Assembly: GCA_025602905.1 (NCBI GenBank)
Contig: JAHLKI010000005.1
Span: 682,001 to 746,000, forward strand
From: Phlyctochytrium arcticum
Taxonomy: Eukaryota; Chytridiomycota; Chytridiomycetes; Chytridiales; Chytridiaceae
DNA length: 64,000 nt
Direction of reading: 5' to 3'
Shown: positions 1 through 12,388 of the stretch, one piece after another
How the letters are laid out: the number at the start of each line of letters is the position of its first letter
Position numbering within the stretch: position 1 is the first letter of the stretch
Notes under the pieces: generated by a model
The model's database searches: none
The model's input: only the letters and a program-made list of their open reading frames with translations
Told to the model about the DNA's origin: nothing
Made by a program: the position numbers and the translations under genes

Positions 1-1
1 C

Positions 2-673
2 AGTCCACAGCTCGGCAGTGCTCAGAATGTGGACTACCTGACCCAAGAGACGGATGAAAGAAAGGGGTTTGACAGCGAAATCTCCGATCAAAATAAATCT
101 GAAAATCAGACCGAAATCCTTCTGCCCGAGTCAAGAGGTAGCACAAAGGCAATATCTTCACGCAATCTTAGTACAAATAGCTTGTGCGCTGAAGATGTAC
201 CTTCAAGTAGATCAAGGAGTGGTGGAAGCGCGCGATCACGAAGCACGACCTCCGGATTGGAGGATAGTGAACCGTTTGGCAACATTGCCGATGATAATAC
301 TTTGGAGGAGTTGACACCTTCAGCGGCTTCGTACGTAATTGACTTGCCCGTAAGCAGAAACTATACGATGACTTCACCGCCATGCGCAGATTCATTGAGA
401 GACTTACCCCCACTTGTGAATGTGAAAGCAGAACGCATACGCAAATACTGGGAGCCGATTTCGGTGACAGCCGCAGCAGAAACGCGTAAAAGCATCATCC
501 CACGGAAATTTTTGAAACTTCCGCGCAGTGCAGCCGCTGCTGAGATTCCTTGGCAGCCATCCCCCATCGAGAGTAACCTCTGGGATAATCCTTCAATTGC
601 CCGCATTTCCCCGGACTCCACACGGCCTGTACTCTTGCCGCAGGTACTAAAGTTTTGGAGCGGGTTGAAGTGA
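2..673 (+). CDS. 3' part of an unrecognised Ser-rich protein (5' end outside window)
   Basis: The reading frame is open from the left edge of the window to a TGA ending at 673, so only the C-terminal ~223 residues are present and the true start lies upstream. The visible part is hydrophilic and probably disordered, with a Ser/Arg-rich stretch around 200-250 (SRSRSGGSARSRS) and a short Ala run near 530. The C-terminal 60 residues contain several Pro and Trp residues. I recognise no domain. The gene converges on the eIF2B epsilon gene, with about 100 bp between the two stop codons. An undetected splice site could make the real coding part shorter. Confidence 0.5.
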   Translation, partial: SPQLGSAQNVDYLTQETDERKGFDSEISDQNKSENQTEILLPESRGSTKAISSRNLSTNSLCAEDVPSSRSRSGGSARSRSTTSGLEDSEPFGNIADDNTLEELTPSAASYVIDLPVSRNYTMTSPPCADSLRDLPPLVNVKAERIRKYWEPISVTAAAETRKSIIPRKFLKLPRSAAAAEIPWQPSPIESNLWDNPSIARISPDSTRPVLLPQVLKFWSGLK

Positions 674-777
674 GCAATGCCTCCTTTTAGTGAGAGTGAG
701 GTGAGGTCGCAGAGTGTAAAACACCTTTTAGTGATTGTTGATATGTACAATAGTGTAAATTATGCAGAGCTTTAATT

Positions 778-3620
778 CTATTCCTCATCTTCGTCCTCAT
801 CATCTTCATCTTCCTCCTCGGCTTCTTGAAGCCAATGCACCAGAGCTTGGGCCTACATACCGTAGTGTAAACGATAAAACCATAGTAATGAGCTTTACAA
901 ACTTACAGAATCGCGGATGTCCGCCCTGATCCCGGTAGCAGGCTTGAGTGACTCATGCCATCGAACAATGGCCTCTTCGCAGAGGATATCCAGATCGTAC
1001 ATCCCATGAAGGACCTTGGCAACATGCTTGACAAAGTTCTCATTGTGTACGCAAAAATCCTACATCTTCCGTCAGCAAAAAGTCTGGTATGCCGCAATGA
1101 ATGACCACAATACCTCTATTATATGCAAGCAATCGACTTGATCCGCTTCATTGTGCGAAAATTTGAGAATCAATCGGCCCCATCGCTGCAAAGTAGTGCT
1201 AATACTTTTAGGTGCATTCGTGGTATCTATGAGTTCCAATATGGACGGGATGGTGATCTTGAGCAGATCGTGGAAGGATATGTCCATCGCCATTTTGAGC
1301 GTGTTTAACTCAAGAGCAGCAATGTCAATTGAATGGCCCTCCGCAAAAGCGCGTTCCAAAGTCGCTTCTGCCTCGCGCTTCCAATCTAGTAGATCAATGA
1401 GTATTTTCCGGGCTTTCAGTTACGCGTGCATCAAACCATTCTCGTCTTCGGTCTCCCCGAAATCGCTCCCTTCTGAGTCGTCGGATTCTGAGTTAACCTC
1501 CACTTCCTCAATTTCCTCATCGTATGGCTGGTGATCTCCTATCGATGGTGTTAGTTATCAAGCTGCGCGGGAGCAGCGTTTTCGGTCTCTTACCAATCTC
1601 TCCTAACGCAATGTTTTTACTGTGAGCTGGGTCCTCCTCATCATCGTCATCATCCTCCATTACGATGGCCTTCCCATCTATAGGTTGCTAATCAGAAAGT
1701 GACGTCCGGTAAACATGTGCGGCGACTGTCAACTACCTTTTCCGCCAACTAGTCGACTCTGTTCGGTCACCACTTCGCCCGACTCGATAATGACCTGCAA
1801 GAAATAAGTAAACTGCGTAAATACAAGACGTTAACCACGTACATTTCCAGCAATCAGGCAGCCTGGCTCAATAGTAACTTTTGAGCGCACAACTGTGTTG
1901 TTACCAATGATGCTACGCCGGATAATACAATCGCTCCCGATCTTGGCGCCGTCCCAAATATAAGCACCTTCAATAAGTACCCTTTCCCCTGAACAAAAAC
2001 ATCAGCATAAACCATCGCTCTCCAGCCGGCACAATAATATGATATTACCAATTTGACAGTTGCGCCCGATTACGGAGTCTCTTATGCAGGTTGAGTCGCT
2101 GACGACAGAATCTTGTCCAATCACAACATTTTCTTCGACATTTGCGGATCTAGCATAGCCTATAAGTTTATGACTTTAAATTAATGGTCCTCATGCACTC
2201 ACATTGCAAGTTTAACACCCTCTTCTTTGTAAATGTGCGGTCGTGTATAGACAAAGCTTTGTCCGGGAATTATATTACTCTCCGGAACGATTGGATATGA
2301 CCATCGCGAAATCATGTCCTTGCTTAAAAAATAGTTAATTGGTGAATGGGGGAAAGGAAAACAGCATTTCCAGCTTACCTCACGGAGTCGTACATACGGG
2401 GAGTTGCAACACGTGCGGCGTACTCATTTTGAATCAAATGGCCGTATATTGTTTTCCCCAGGAGTTCAGACTCTAAAACTCCTTTCAGGAAGTCACTACG
2501 AAGCTCTTGCCAATCGAAATTCTCCGTGAACAATGCCGGAACCTTTATCAATGCAAAATTATCAATGACCGTTTCAAAATAGGCTGACCATCTGTGTAAC
2601 TCACGTCCACGCTGCAAATGTCGATTTGGCAGTCAATAAGATTGTTGAAGACCGCGATTTCGCTTCGTTGGTTAATTCTTTCGAGCTCCAAGCTAGCAAA
2701 GCCCTTGGCTGGGAATCGAGCCATGCTTTCCCAATGAATACATTCGTTCGTTTCTCCATCAAAAATGAAAACTGATTCTTCTCCTCTAATCCTACACACG
2801 TCACTTCAGAGAGAGATCTTGAACCGGGTCGGTGTGCCTGTACCTCGATCTATGATCCACTGAAGCTTGGCGTAACACCTAAAGTTCGTCATCAACAAAA
2901 TCGCACGGAAGCTTTCTCCACTAAGAGGAGGGCATTACCATCGTCATAATAGCGTTCGGGTCCGAAACTTTCCGGCGAAGTCTGGCGAGAATAAACAAAT
3001 GAAAACGGAGACTCTTCCATCATACTTTTCCTCATACCGGTGTTCCTCAATGATGGGAGAAAGGTTGACGTTCGAAACAACATCCCCGCTGACCAGAACA
3101 AAGTCTGATAGTAGAACTTGCTTTGAGTCGATTTCCCTTAACGCATCGCCGACGCTCAACAGCTCTTGCGAAACGATTACTCGAACACGAGGTTGGGTAC
3201 TGGTGTGCCAGCGTGACTCCCTGAAATAGTTCATTGACCGGTTCCCATACGTAGATTGATTTCTGGCTCACCGAATGTGAGTCTTGATCAGCTCGGAGTG
3301 CGCACAACATAATATGAAAATCTCTTCAACTCCGGAAGAAGCTAAGAATTCGAGAGTGTACTCAATCAAAGGAACATTCAGCAATGGCATCAGACACTTC
3401 AGGTGATTCCAGTCAGTAATAAGCTTCAGTTTGATACACAATATATACTGCATACCCGTGGACGGTCGGAAGTCAATGGCTTGAAACGCTCGTTAAAGCT
3501 ATCGGCAATGACAACAGCTTGCAGCACCTAAGGAATAGTGAACTTGGTCAGAACAAGGAATAATAAAATACTTGAGGATCTACCAACCTCGTCCTCCGGC
3601 TCCTTGGCTCGCAGACCCAT
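778..3620 (-). CDS. GCD6: translation initiation factor eIF2B subunit epsilon
   Basis: This is the catalytic subunit of the eIF2B guanine-nucleotide exchange factor, which recharges eIF2 with GTP in the cytosol. The N-terminus (start ATG at 3620) reads MGLRAKEPEDEVLQAVVIAD, spliced across an intron after DEV, and then runs into the nucleotidyltransferase-like region (PLLNVPLIEYTLEFLASSGV, near 3300-3400). Further conserved blocks are SDFVLVSGDVVSNVNLSPII (near 3100) and LFTENFDWQELRSDFLKGVL (near 2500). Left-handed beta-helix hexapeptides lie around 1850-2250. The C-terminal W2/HEAT exchange domain lies at about 800-1360 and ends in ALVHWLQEAE followed by an acidic Glu/Asp tail, as in this family. 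There are many short introns. The gene is divergent from RPT1, 192 bp away. Exon borders between 780 and 2400 were not all resolved. Confidence 0.9.
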
Positions 3621-3812
3621 GTTTGATTCTTTCCTGAGGTCTGATAAAATGTTGCACTTCTAATTTTTTGCTCTTGGATCTGAGCTGAGGGTTTGGGAGG
3701 CTAGGGCTTGAATTCGTGCCAGCAGTCATCGTGGGCATCACCCAACGAACGTGTCTACACGCGAGTACAATCATAACGATCCGTAACATTTAAACGACTA
3801 TAAATCAGAACA
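3621..3812. promoter_or_regulatory. shared intergenic region between GCD6 and RPT1
   Basis: These 192 bases separate the start codons of two divergent housekeeping genes, so both core promoters and both 5' UTRs must lie here or overlap the genes. I looked for a yeast-type proteasome control element (GGTGGCAAA) and did not see one. An AT-rich TATAAAT occurs only about 12 bases before the RPT1 ATG, too close to act as a TATA box for that gene. Confidence 0.45.
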
Positions 3813-5811
<1,999 letters not shown>

Positions 5812-5876
5812 TTATCTCTTCACGATTATTCTATACCAAAGTCAATTACTACAACGTCGCAACTACAAAGTCTTTC

Positions 5877-7021
5877 TCAGCATTGATGCCTCACAGTCTG
5901 GCAAGCAGCGATTGCGTTGGCGCAGCTAGTGATGGTGTTACATAACATCTGTGTGCGGTCCAAGTCATGGGTATTGTCCAATTGATCACGTAATTCAGCA
6001 AGTCGTTTGCGAAGTGACTCAATTGTGAGGATAGCATCAAGCTGTTCTGCCGAACTTGAAATCTCAATCTTGCGCCGCTTTACCGAATCGGCAGCCTATA
6101 CGATAGAAAATTAGCCTACATCTTGTGGCGTGGAAAAGGTAGATATCAGGAGTATACATACCGATTGTTCTTCCAAGTGGGCGGACTCTGATGAGCGGGA
6201 TGGACCTGACTTGGAAATTGGCGCATCCGTGCTAACAGGGACGGTCGTAGCACGGGGGGCACTAGTCTCCTTGCCAGTTTCCGAAAATGTCTTCTGGCAC
6301 ATGACGCATAATGTCTCCTTGCGCTTATTGCGGACAAGCGGTATCTACGATTGCACCAAATCAGTCAACGCAATAAGTTGATAGATGTGATCCTAGATAG
6401 CTTACCATATAGCAGCTTTTGTTCGGGCAAATCTCGTCGAGTAGGGTCCAGCCTGCAAGCATCTTTTGCCCAAGAAGTTTGCTGGCTTGGTCACCCTGCT
6501 TGCGCCGCTCTTCACGTAGTGCAGCATCCGTTGGTGCTGCATTCATTGTATTAGAGACGTGATGAAACTATGGAGATCGCTGTTTCCATACCAGACTCAT
6601 CGAGCAAGGCCTGGAGCTCGCTTTCCTCCTGCGCACTAGGTACATTTTCATCTATCTTTTCTGCCGGCACCGTCTTGGAAGCAACTGGCTGCGGCGTAGC
6701 GACCTTGGCACTTATTGGAAGCTCGGGTGCTTTTGGATCATCGCACAGGACGCAGAGGTATTTTGACCTGTCCTTGGTGCGAACCAAAGGAAGCTAACAG
6801 GGCTTTGAGCATTTCTTTATCGAGGGCCCATCTTGTCACACTCTTACGCACCTTACATCCACTTGTTGGGCAGAGATCTCCAGTTAAAACCTAAGATCTC
6901 CCAGGGTCATGAAAATAGCTTGAAAATACACAAATACCCAAGTTACCCAACCCTGAAGCATGTATGTCCCAAGTCGGGAAACACCTCGCTCGTTACGAGC
7001 TTCTGTCTCTGCTTGTGTCAT
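5877..7021 (-). CDS. protein with two ZNRD2 (SSSCA1/p27 autoantigen-type) zinc ribbons
   Basis: The spliced product starts MTQAETEARNERGVSRLGTY. The first zinc ribbon is MLQGWVLTGDLCPTSGCKLP, then LVRTKDRSKYLCVLCDD (exons near 6990, 6880 and 6780). After a Pro/Ala-rich linker a second ribbon follows: KLLGQKMLAGWTLLDEICPN, then an LCVMCQKTF strand (near 6290-6480). Each has the CPxxxC ... LCVxC pattern of the Sjogren/scleroderma autoantigen 1 family (human ZNRD2), which carries one copy. A Ser/Thr-rich linker leads to a C-terminal helical segment (SVKRRKIEISSSAEQLDAIL) ending VRHQC. The family's role is uncertain; a link with centromere or chromatin has been suggested for the human protein. 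The start was chosen because it directly precedes the first ribbon. Confidence 0.8.
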
Positions 7022-7229
7022 TGTACTGAGCCGATAAGTTGTTAAGGCGGATCGGGTCCGTTTTTTGGAAAAATGATCAAAAATCATGGTAGGTGTTTCT
7101 CATTGAGTGGCTTGGGTGCCTTGTCATCAACATCCTCACAGAGTCACAGAGGAAATCTCAGATCTGATCCTTACGCACTTGAGTCTTGACGCCTCTTCAT
7201 CTTGCTATTAAGGAAACAAAGCTGAAACT

Positions 7230-9679
7230 ATGCATCTTTTCAGTTCTCAAAGAGCCGTTCTTGGGTTCTTTGTTGCAACGTACTCGATCGGACTTGCCTT
7301 GGGAGATTGGTCCCCAAGCGTTGCACTGAAGGGTGTTCCGCCAAATGGTGCTTCATTTCACTACCGTTCCTGCCTTTGACTACTTGCGACTAACCCAGCA
7401 TCGTCCTTTAAAGAGATTGCACGATATACTGCCAAAGTTGGAAGCGACTCGTTCCAATGTCTGGACAAGTCAAAGACCATACTGTTCTCTGCCGTTAATG
7501 ACGATTACTGTGATTGTCCTGATGGCTCTGATGAGCCAGGTAGCCTCCCACTCCAATCAACTGCCACCCTCAAAGATATTTACCTTTCTCATTTCAGGAA
7601 CATCTGCATGTTCGAATGGATCTTTCTATTGCGCAAATGAAGGTCACATTGGGCAGTCTATACGTAGCTCGCAAGTCAACGATGGCGTTTGCGGTAAGCA
7701 GACATGCAGGGGTATTATTCGATAGTTCTCATATCTAAGGCGGAGATAGATGATGCATGTTGCGACGGATCTGATGAGTATTCCGGCTTGATAACATGCC
7801 CTAATCGATGTCATGAGGCCGGGAAGGCGCATCGGCAGCAGATGGAAGAGCAAGCGCGTACACGCGAGAAGGTAGATGCAATGTGGGCAAGGGAGGCTCC
7901 CGCTTTTGTTCTGATACATCCTTTGCAGGGCTTGAAATTGGTCAAAGAGTATGAGCGCTTCGCGGCTGAGAAAGGCATTGAGCGCATCGGAAAAATAAAA
8001 GCCCTTGAGGAGAAATTGCAGGGCTTGAAAGCTCGTACCAAGCGACTAAGTGGTATGTTGCACGGCTCGTCATCTATTGCTTCTGGCGCTGGTTTCTCAT
8101 TCATTCTGGTTAGGTCTGAAGGATGCCGCTGAAGCATATGAGCAAGGACTGAAAGACAAAGAAGCCGAGCCAAATGTGCGTCCGGAAGATGTTCTCGAAA
8201 TACTTGAAGAAGAGGCCGCGTTGAAGGCTAGAACCACTGGAAGGTGCTGCCCCACGTTATCTCGATGCAAAAGCATGTTGGAAGAGCAGTTTTTAGCCAA
8301 TGGAATGTACTTTGACCGCATCGAAGCGCTACAAGAAGGCGCGTTCAAATTAGAAAACGTTCCTCAGCAAGTCAGAGATGCCGACCATGCGATCGAGCGT
8401 GCCTGTGGAGACATGGAGGAGTACAACGTGATGTACTACAGCGACGACTCCCAGGAGCCTGATGATGTGATGTCCGAAGATCCTGAAACCGAGGCAAAAG
8501 CAAGCTGCTGTGAAAGGTTGATGTTTTGCAAAGCAAGCCTGGTCAACGAACAGGAGAGGCAGCTTTACTACCAAGACAAGCTGGACATGGTCAAGAAAGC
8601 ATGCGAGCATTTGGATCAGGCGTCGAGGACTTCGAAGAAGGACGAATGGGTTGAAAAGGCAGTTGAAAGATGGGTTGATTACAAACTTACGTACCGAGGC
8701 GAAAAAATCCCGAAGATGGGTGATATCCTTGAGCTTGATGAAACCAAGGAGAAGCACACGGAAGATTCTACTCCCAAGTCCCCCGATACGAAAGCGGCAG
8801 ATTCATCGAACGAGGGCAACTGCGAGGCCGAAGGTGCCATATCGTCTCTGACGTGTTTGAAGGAGAAGATCATGGACTCTAGCAAAAATACTTGGGACGA
8901 CATCAAAAGCAAATTGTTTGGCCGCGGCAAGACTAGCAAGGGAGATGCTGAATCGTTACGCATCAATGCAGAGACAGCTCGCGCAAAACTTCAGCAAGCC
9001 GAGGTAGAGGTTTCAGAGGTGGAAACTGAGCTTGCTGCATTACGCAAGTTGGATGATATGGATTTCGGGCCTTTGGGAGTGTGGGAAAAATTGTACAAAA
9101 GCTGCGCTGAATATGATGCGGCAGAGTGAGTACCCTTTTTTCTTCATTTTTGCCAACGTGATTATAGCATGTTTCCATTGCAGATACGTTTATCGGATCT
9201 GTATATTGGAGAAGGCGGAGCAGAAACCAAAGTCTGGAACTGCTGGAACTGGATTAGGGTATGGTCCCTCTGTGTGCCTTGGTTTACTCTCTCTTATGAA
9301 CACTCTGATGCAGCACGTTCCAACGCTGGGGCCCTCGGGATGAAACTGGCCTGAAGGAAGGTGATAGATACAAGTATATGTTGTTCGGTGATGGAGATCG
9401 ATGCTGGAATGGTCCGGCTCGGTCTGTTGAGGTACGTTGGCCGTTTTCAGATCTCCCTACATCTGTTTCCGCTTAAATTTATCCCTCATCTTTGTGTAGG
9501 TACACCTGGAATGCGGATCCGTACCGGAGGTACTGTCTGTGGTGGAAATGAGCAAGTGCGAATATACGGCGCGGATGCGAGTTCCCGCAGCTTGCGCAGG
9601 TGCTGGAGACGAAGCTACGCCTTCTACTTCCTCTATAGAACCAAAGACTTCCGATAATCGTCATCCCGATGAATTGTAA
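7230..9679 (+). CDS. GTB1: glucosidase II beta subunit (ER lumen)
   Basis: This is the non-catalytic subunit of ER alpha-glucosidase II, which trims glucose from N-glycans during glycoprotein folding. A signal peptide ([15 protein letters not shown]) is followed by the N-terminal PRKCSH region with two LDL-receptor class A-like modules ([14 protein letters not shown] and [13 protein letters not shown], near 7500-7790). A long charged coiled-coil middle follows. The C-terminal MRH (mannose-6-phosphate receptor homology) domain lies at 9060-9600 and includes [36 protein letters not shown] and [15 protein letters not shown]. The protein ends HPDEL, an ER-retrieval signal of the HDEL/KDEL type, which fixes the cellular location. 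There are about seven exons. The start ATG is the first one in frame with the signal peptide. Confidence 0.92.
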
Positions 9680-10183
9680 AATACTCTCATCCTATTCAAA
9701 CATTGATATGATATGAAAATGATCGGTCGCCAAAGCACATGGGACATTTGTTAACCTGCTTGGATTGCAGGCAGGATCTGGCTCTGTTTCGGGTAAACCC
9801 GCGAAACCTTCTCCCAACTCGATAACTTGGCGATGCGAGGAAAAAACCGACATTAGTAAACGCTGGAGAAGCTAGTAGAGCGATCGAAGACCATCCCATG
9901 AGCGAGCTCTGCATATCGATATTTTTGACGCGCGCGACAGTACGCAATGAACTAGCCAATTATCGGAGTAGTTTCATGGCATGTCATGCTTTGATTATAC
10001 TTGATTCACAACTGACTGTGTGGAAATACTCGTACAAGGACAGGCAAAGGTGTACACCAGTACACCGGTACGGTACATGCACATGCATGCAAATCGCCAG
10101 CCCATAAAAACCAGCCTGTGCAGGTTTTCCCTCCGTTACAGCTGGACCATTATTGGGATTTTCCTTACAATCCACCTGCCAAA
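9680..10183. promoter_or_regulatory. intergenic region upstream of the GDSL esterase gene
   Basis: No gene is seen here. A palindrome-rich stretch at 10049-10090 contains the perfect 10-mer GGTGTACACC (10049-10058), then CACCGGTACGGTAC and alternating ATGCAC/ATGCATGC. A CATAAAAA element at about 10102-10109 lies 75-80 bases before the ATG and could serve as the TATA box. The palindromes may bind a dimeric regulator, but this is only a suggestion. Confidence 0.35.
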
Positions 10184-11166
10184 ATGCGTCTGTCATTGTC
10201 AGATCTAGTACTATCCGCCTGCCTTCCCTTGTTGGCAGCTGCGCTTCCAACGGGACCCATCTCACCCTGTCGACCTGCGACATTCAGTGGGATACAAGTC
10301 TTTGGAGACTCCTTCACCGATACTGGAAACGTCTACAATTTGACCAACGGAACATGGCCGCTCGCCTCCTACTACAAAGGACGCTTCTCCAACGGGTAAG
10401 TTGATAGTCCCGGCGATGCTCGTACTTTTTGGAGATGCTCACCAATTTTGTCAGACCGACCTGGCCTGAGAATGTGCAGTTGTTCAAGTCGGAGGTGTCG
10501 GAGCTTGCGACGAGTTCCTTTGGCGGAGCTACCACAGACAATGCGGCCGTGAAGGGCTTTACGGGCGCAAACAGCGATATTCCTGTCCCGAGCATCAGCG
10601 ACCAAGTGCAGACGTATCTGAAGTCAAAGCCGACGGCAGCGGCGGCAGCAATGACTTTGATTGTTCTGGATGGAGGCGGCAACGATTACTTTTTCGATCC
10701 GGCCGCTGACCCCAAGGATGTTGTCGGTCGCCTAGGAGCTCTGGCTCGCCGAATCCTCCAAATTGCGCCCGACTCCCAGGTGCTACTTACACGCTTATTG
10801 GATTTAGGTATGCTGCCCTACTTCAAGAGTAATGCCACCATTGCGGCATTTTATACCCAAACGGCCAAAAACCACAATCTGGCAATCGATGAACTCATTC
10901 AGAACCTAAAAGCAAGCCATCCCGCTGCCCGCATCTGGGCAGTTGACTTTGATTCCAAAGTGGCCCAATTGGCCTCTCAGGAGGCCAGTGTATCGGGCTT
11001 TAGCAATTTGACCGACGCTTGCTTGAGCACCACCGGTCAAGTTTGTGATAAACCAGACGAATACCTGTGGTGGGACATGTTCCATCCCACCGCGGCTCTC
11101 CACCGTCTCATGGCTGGATGGGTGTCCCAGACATTGTCCTGCGTATCAAAGTGTCAAAGCCAGTGA
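10184..11166 (+). CDS. secreted GDSL-family (SGNH) esterase/lipase
   Basis: There are two exons (10184-10395 and 10455-11166) and 307 residues. The start is followed by an evident signal peptide (LVLSACLPLLAAALP). SGNH block I is FGDSFTDTGN with the nucleophile Ser. A GGGND motif (near 10675) fits block III, with Gly/Asn of the oxyanion hole. DMFHPT near the C-terminus (11075-11095) supplies the catalytic Asp and His of block V. This order and spacing is that of plant-type GDSL lipases and CE16-like fungal acetylesterases. It probably deacetylates extracellular polysaccharide or cleaves small esters, but the substrate cannot be read from the sequence. Six Cys residues in the mature part fit a secreted protein. 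Confidence 0.85.
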
Positions 11167-12388
11167 GATGACTCGGATGTGACTTTTGTATTCTAGAATC
11201 TAGATGGACTTGCTCTATAGAATTTACCATCATGATGCTCCGCTTGCTTTGCAGTAGCAGCTAAAGATTGACTGGAAACATGTCTGGGAAAGTTGAAGGG
11301 AATTTGGGTAGGGATGGCTAAAACCGTGTTTTTTCCAATTAAAACAAAACCATACAAAACTTGGCCAAAAAGAGCAAAACCAAAAACCAAACACGGAGGG
11401 GCACAGTCATATTCTCAGCGGACTACCTTCCGCAATGGAATTGCCGAGGAATAGTGAAATAAGCAGGTTCTTCTCCCACATATCTTGGAACTCTATCCAA
11501 GAGTCTGTTTTTTTTGGTAGCCTGCAATGGGCTCAACAAGAACGGGGGGTACAGGGGAGTGGGTTAAACCTTTTCGAATTTAAGTGATGTTCGAAGACGG
11601 CAGACGGGCGAACATCCACCACCGGCGCTGGAGTTACCGTGATATCCATGTCTTCTGGTCGCTTGACTCTATACAGTGCACCCTCCGATAATGTCCTTGC
11701 CATAAAATGCCGTGCACTGAAGAGCTGAAGAGATTTCACATGGGGGGTATATATATAGGGTTTCGCCAGCTGGGAATCGCAGGAATCCCACTCATCGCGC
11801 CGAATGGGCGAGGTATATACCACATGAAGGGATTGCCGATGTAATGTAAAGGTTGAAGTCAATTCACAAGTCGGTCGGCAAGGATACAGAGTAAAAACAT
11901 TGGCAATGCTCATATCTTAACAATTGTCCGGGCTTATCTTGTTGTTGGACTTGGCACAATAAAAAAGGCCTTTGAGCAAAACTCTACATTGGAAAGTCGG
12001 ATTAGGCACATCTTCACGGTGCCGAGATCCGCCAAATCATCGCACAATGTTTAGGGGTTTGGCAAAACCCTCAACTCGCCGCCGCCAACATTTTGACAGG
12101 CATAGCCCTAGCTGGACACTTTGACAGCCGTGTTTTGACAGCCCTCCCTCGCCCTTCCGCGCCATATAAATTCGCGACCTCTTGCCTGTTTCTCGTTTGC
12201 CATTACTCGTTTCTCGCTTCTTGTCTACTGCATTGATCACACAACTTCGCTACTCTTGCCTTTTCATTGACCCATTCACCACTCTCAAATCTCCCATTGT
12301 TCAACCCGTTCACCACCACCACGCATTAGAGAATTTTCCGGATCCCACTTGTCTGTTCTCTTCTTGACACCCATCTTCACATTTCATC
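11167..12388. promoter_or_regulatory. intergenic region and Fanzor promoter
   Basis: No convincing coding gene is seen in about 1.2 kb. The left end of whatever element carried the Fanzor gene should lie here, but I could not find an inverted repeat matching its right side. A TATAAA at 12165-12170 within a GC-rich context lies about 220 bases before the Fanzor ATG. Just upstream, TTTGACAG is repeated three times in about 50 bases (about 12092, 12120 and 12134). CT-rich sequence at 12190-12380 is a plausible 5' UTR. Confidence 0.4.

Noticed and set aside
11550..11600. A third MULE end upstream of the Fanzor (GTTAAACCTTTTCG)
   Set aside because: Only about 13 bases resemble the inside of the MULE repeat and the terminal CCCCGATCGC is missing, so chance is more likely.
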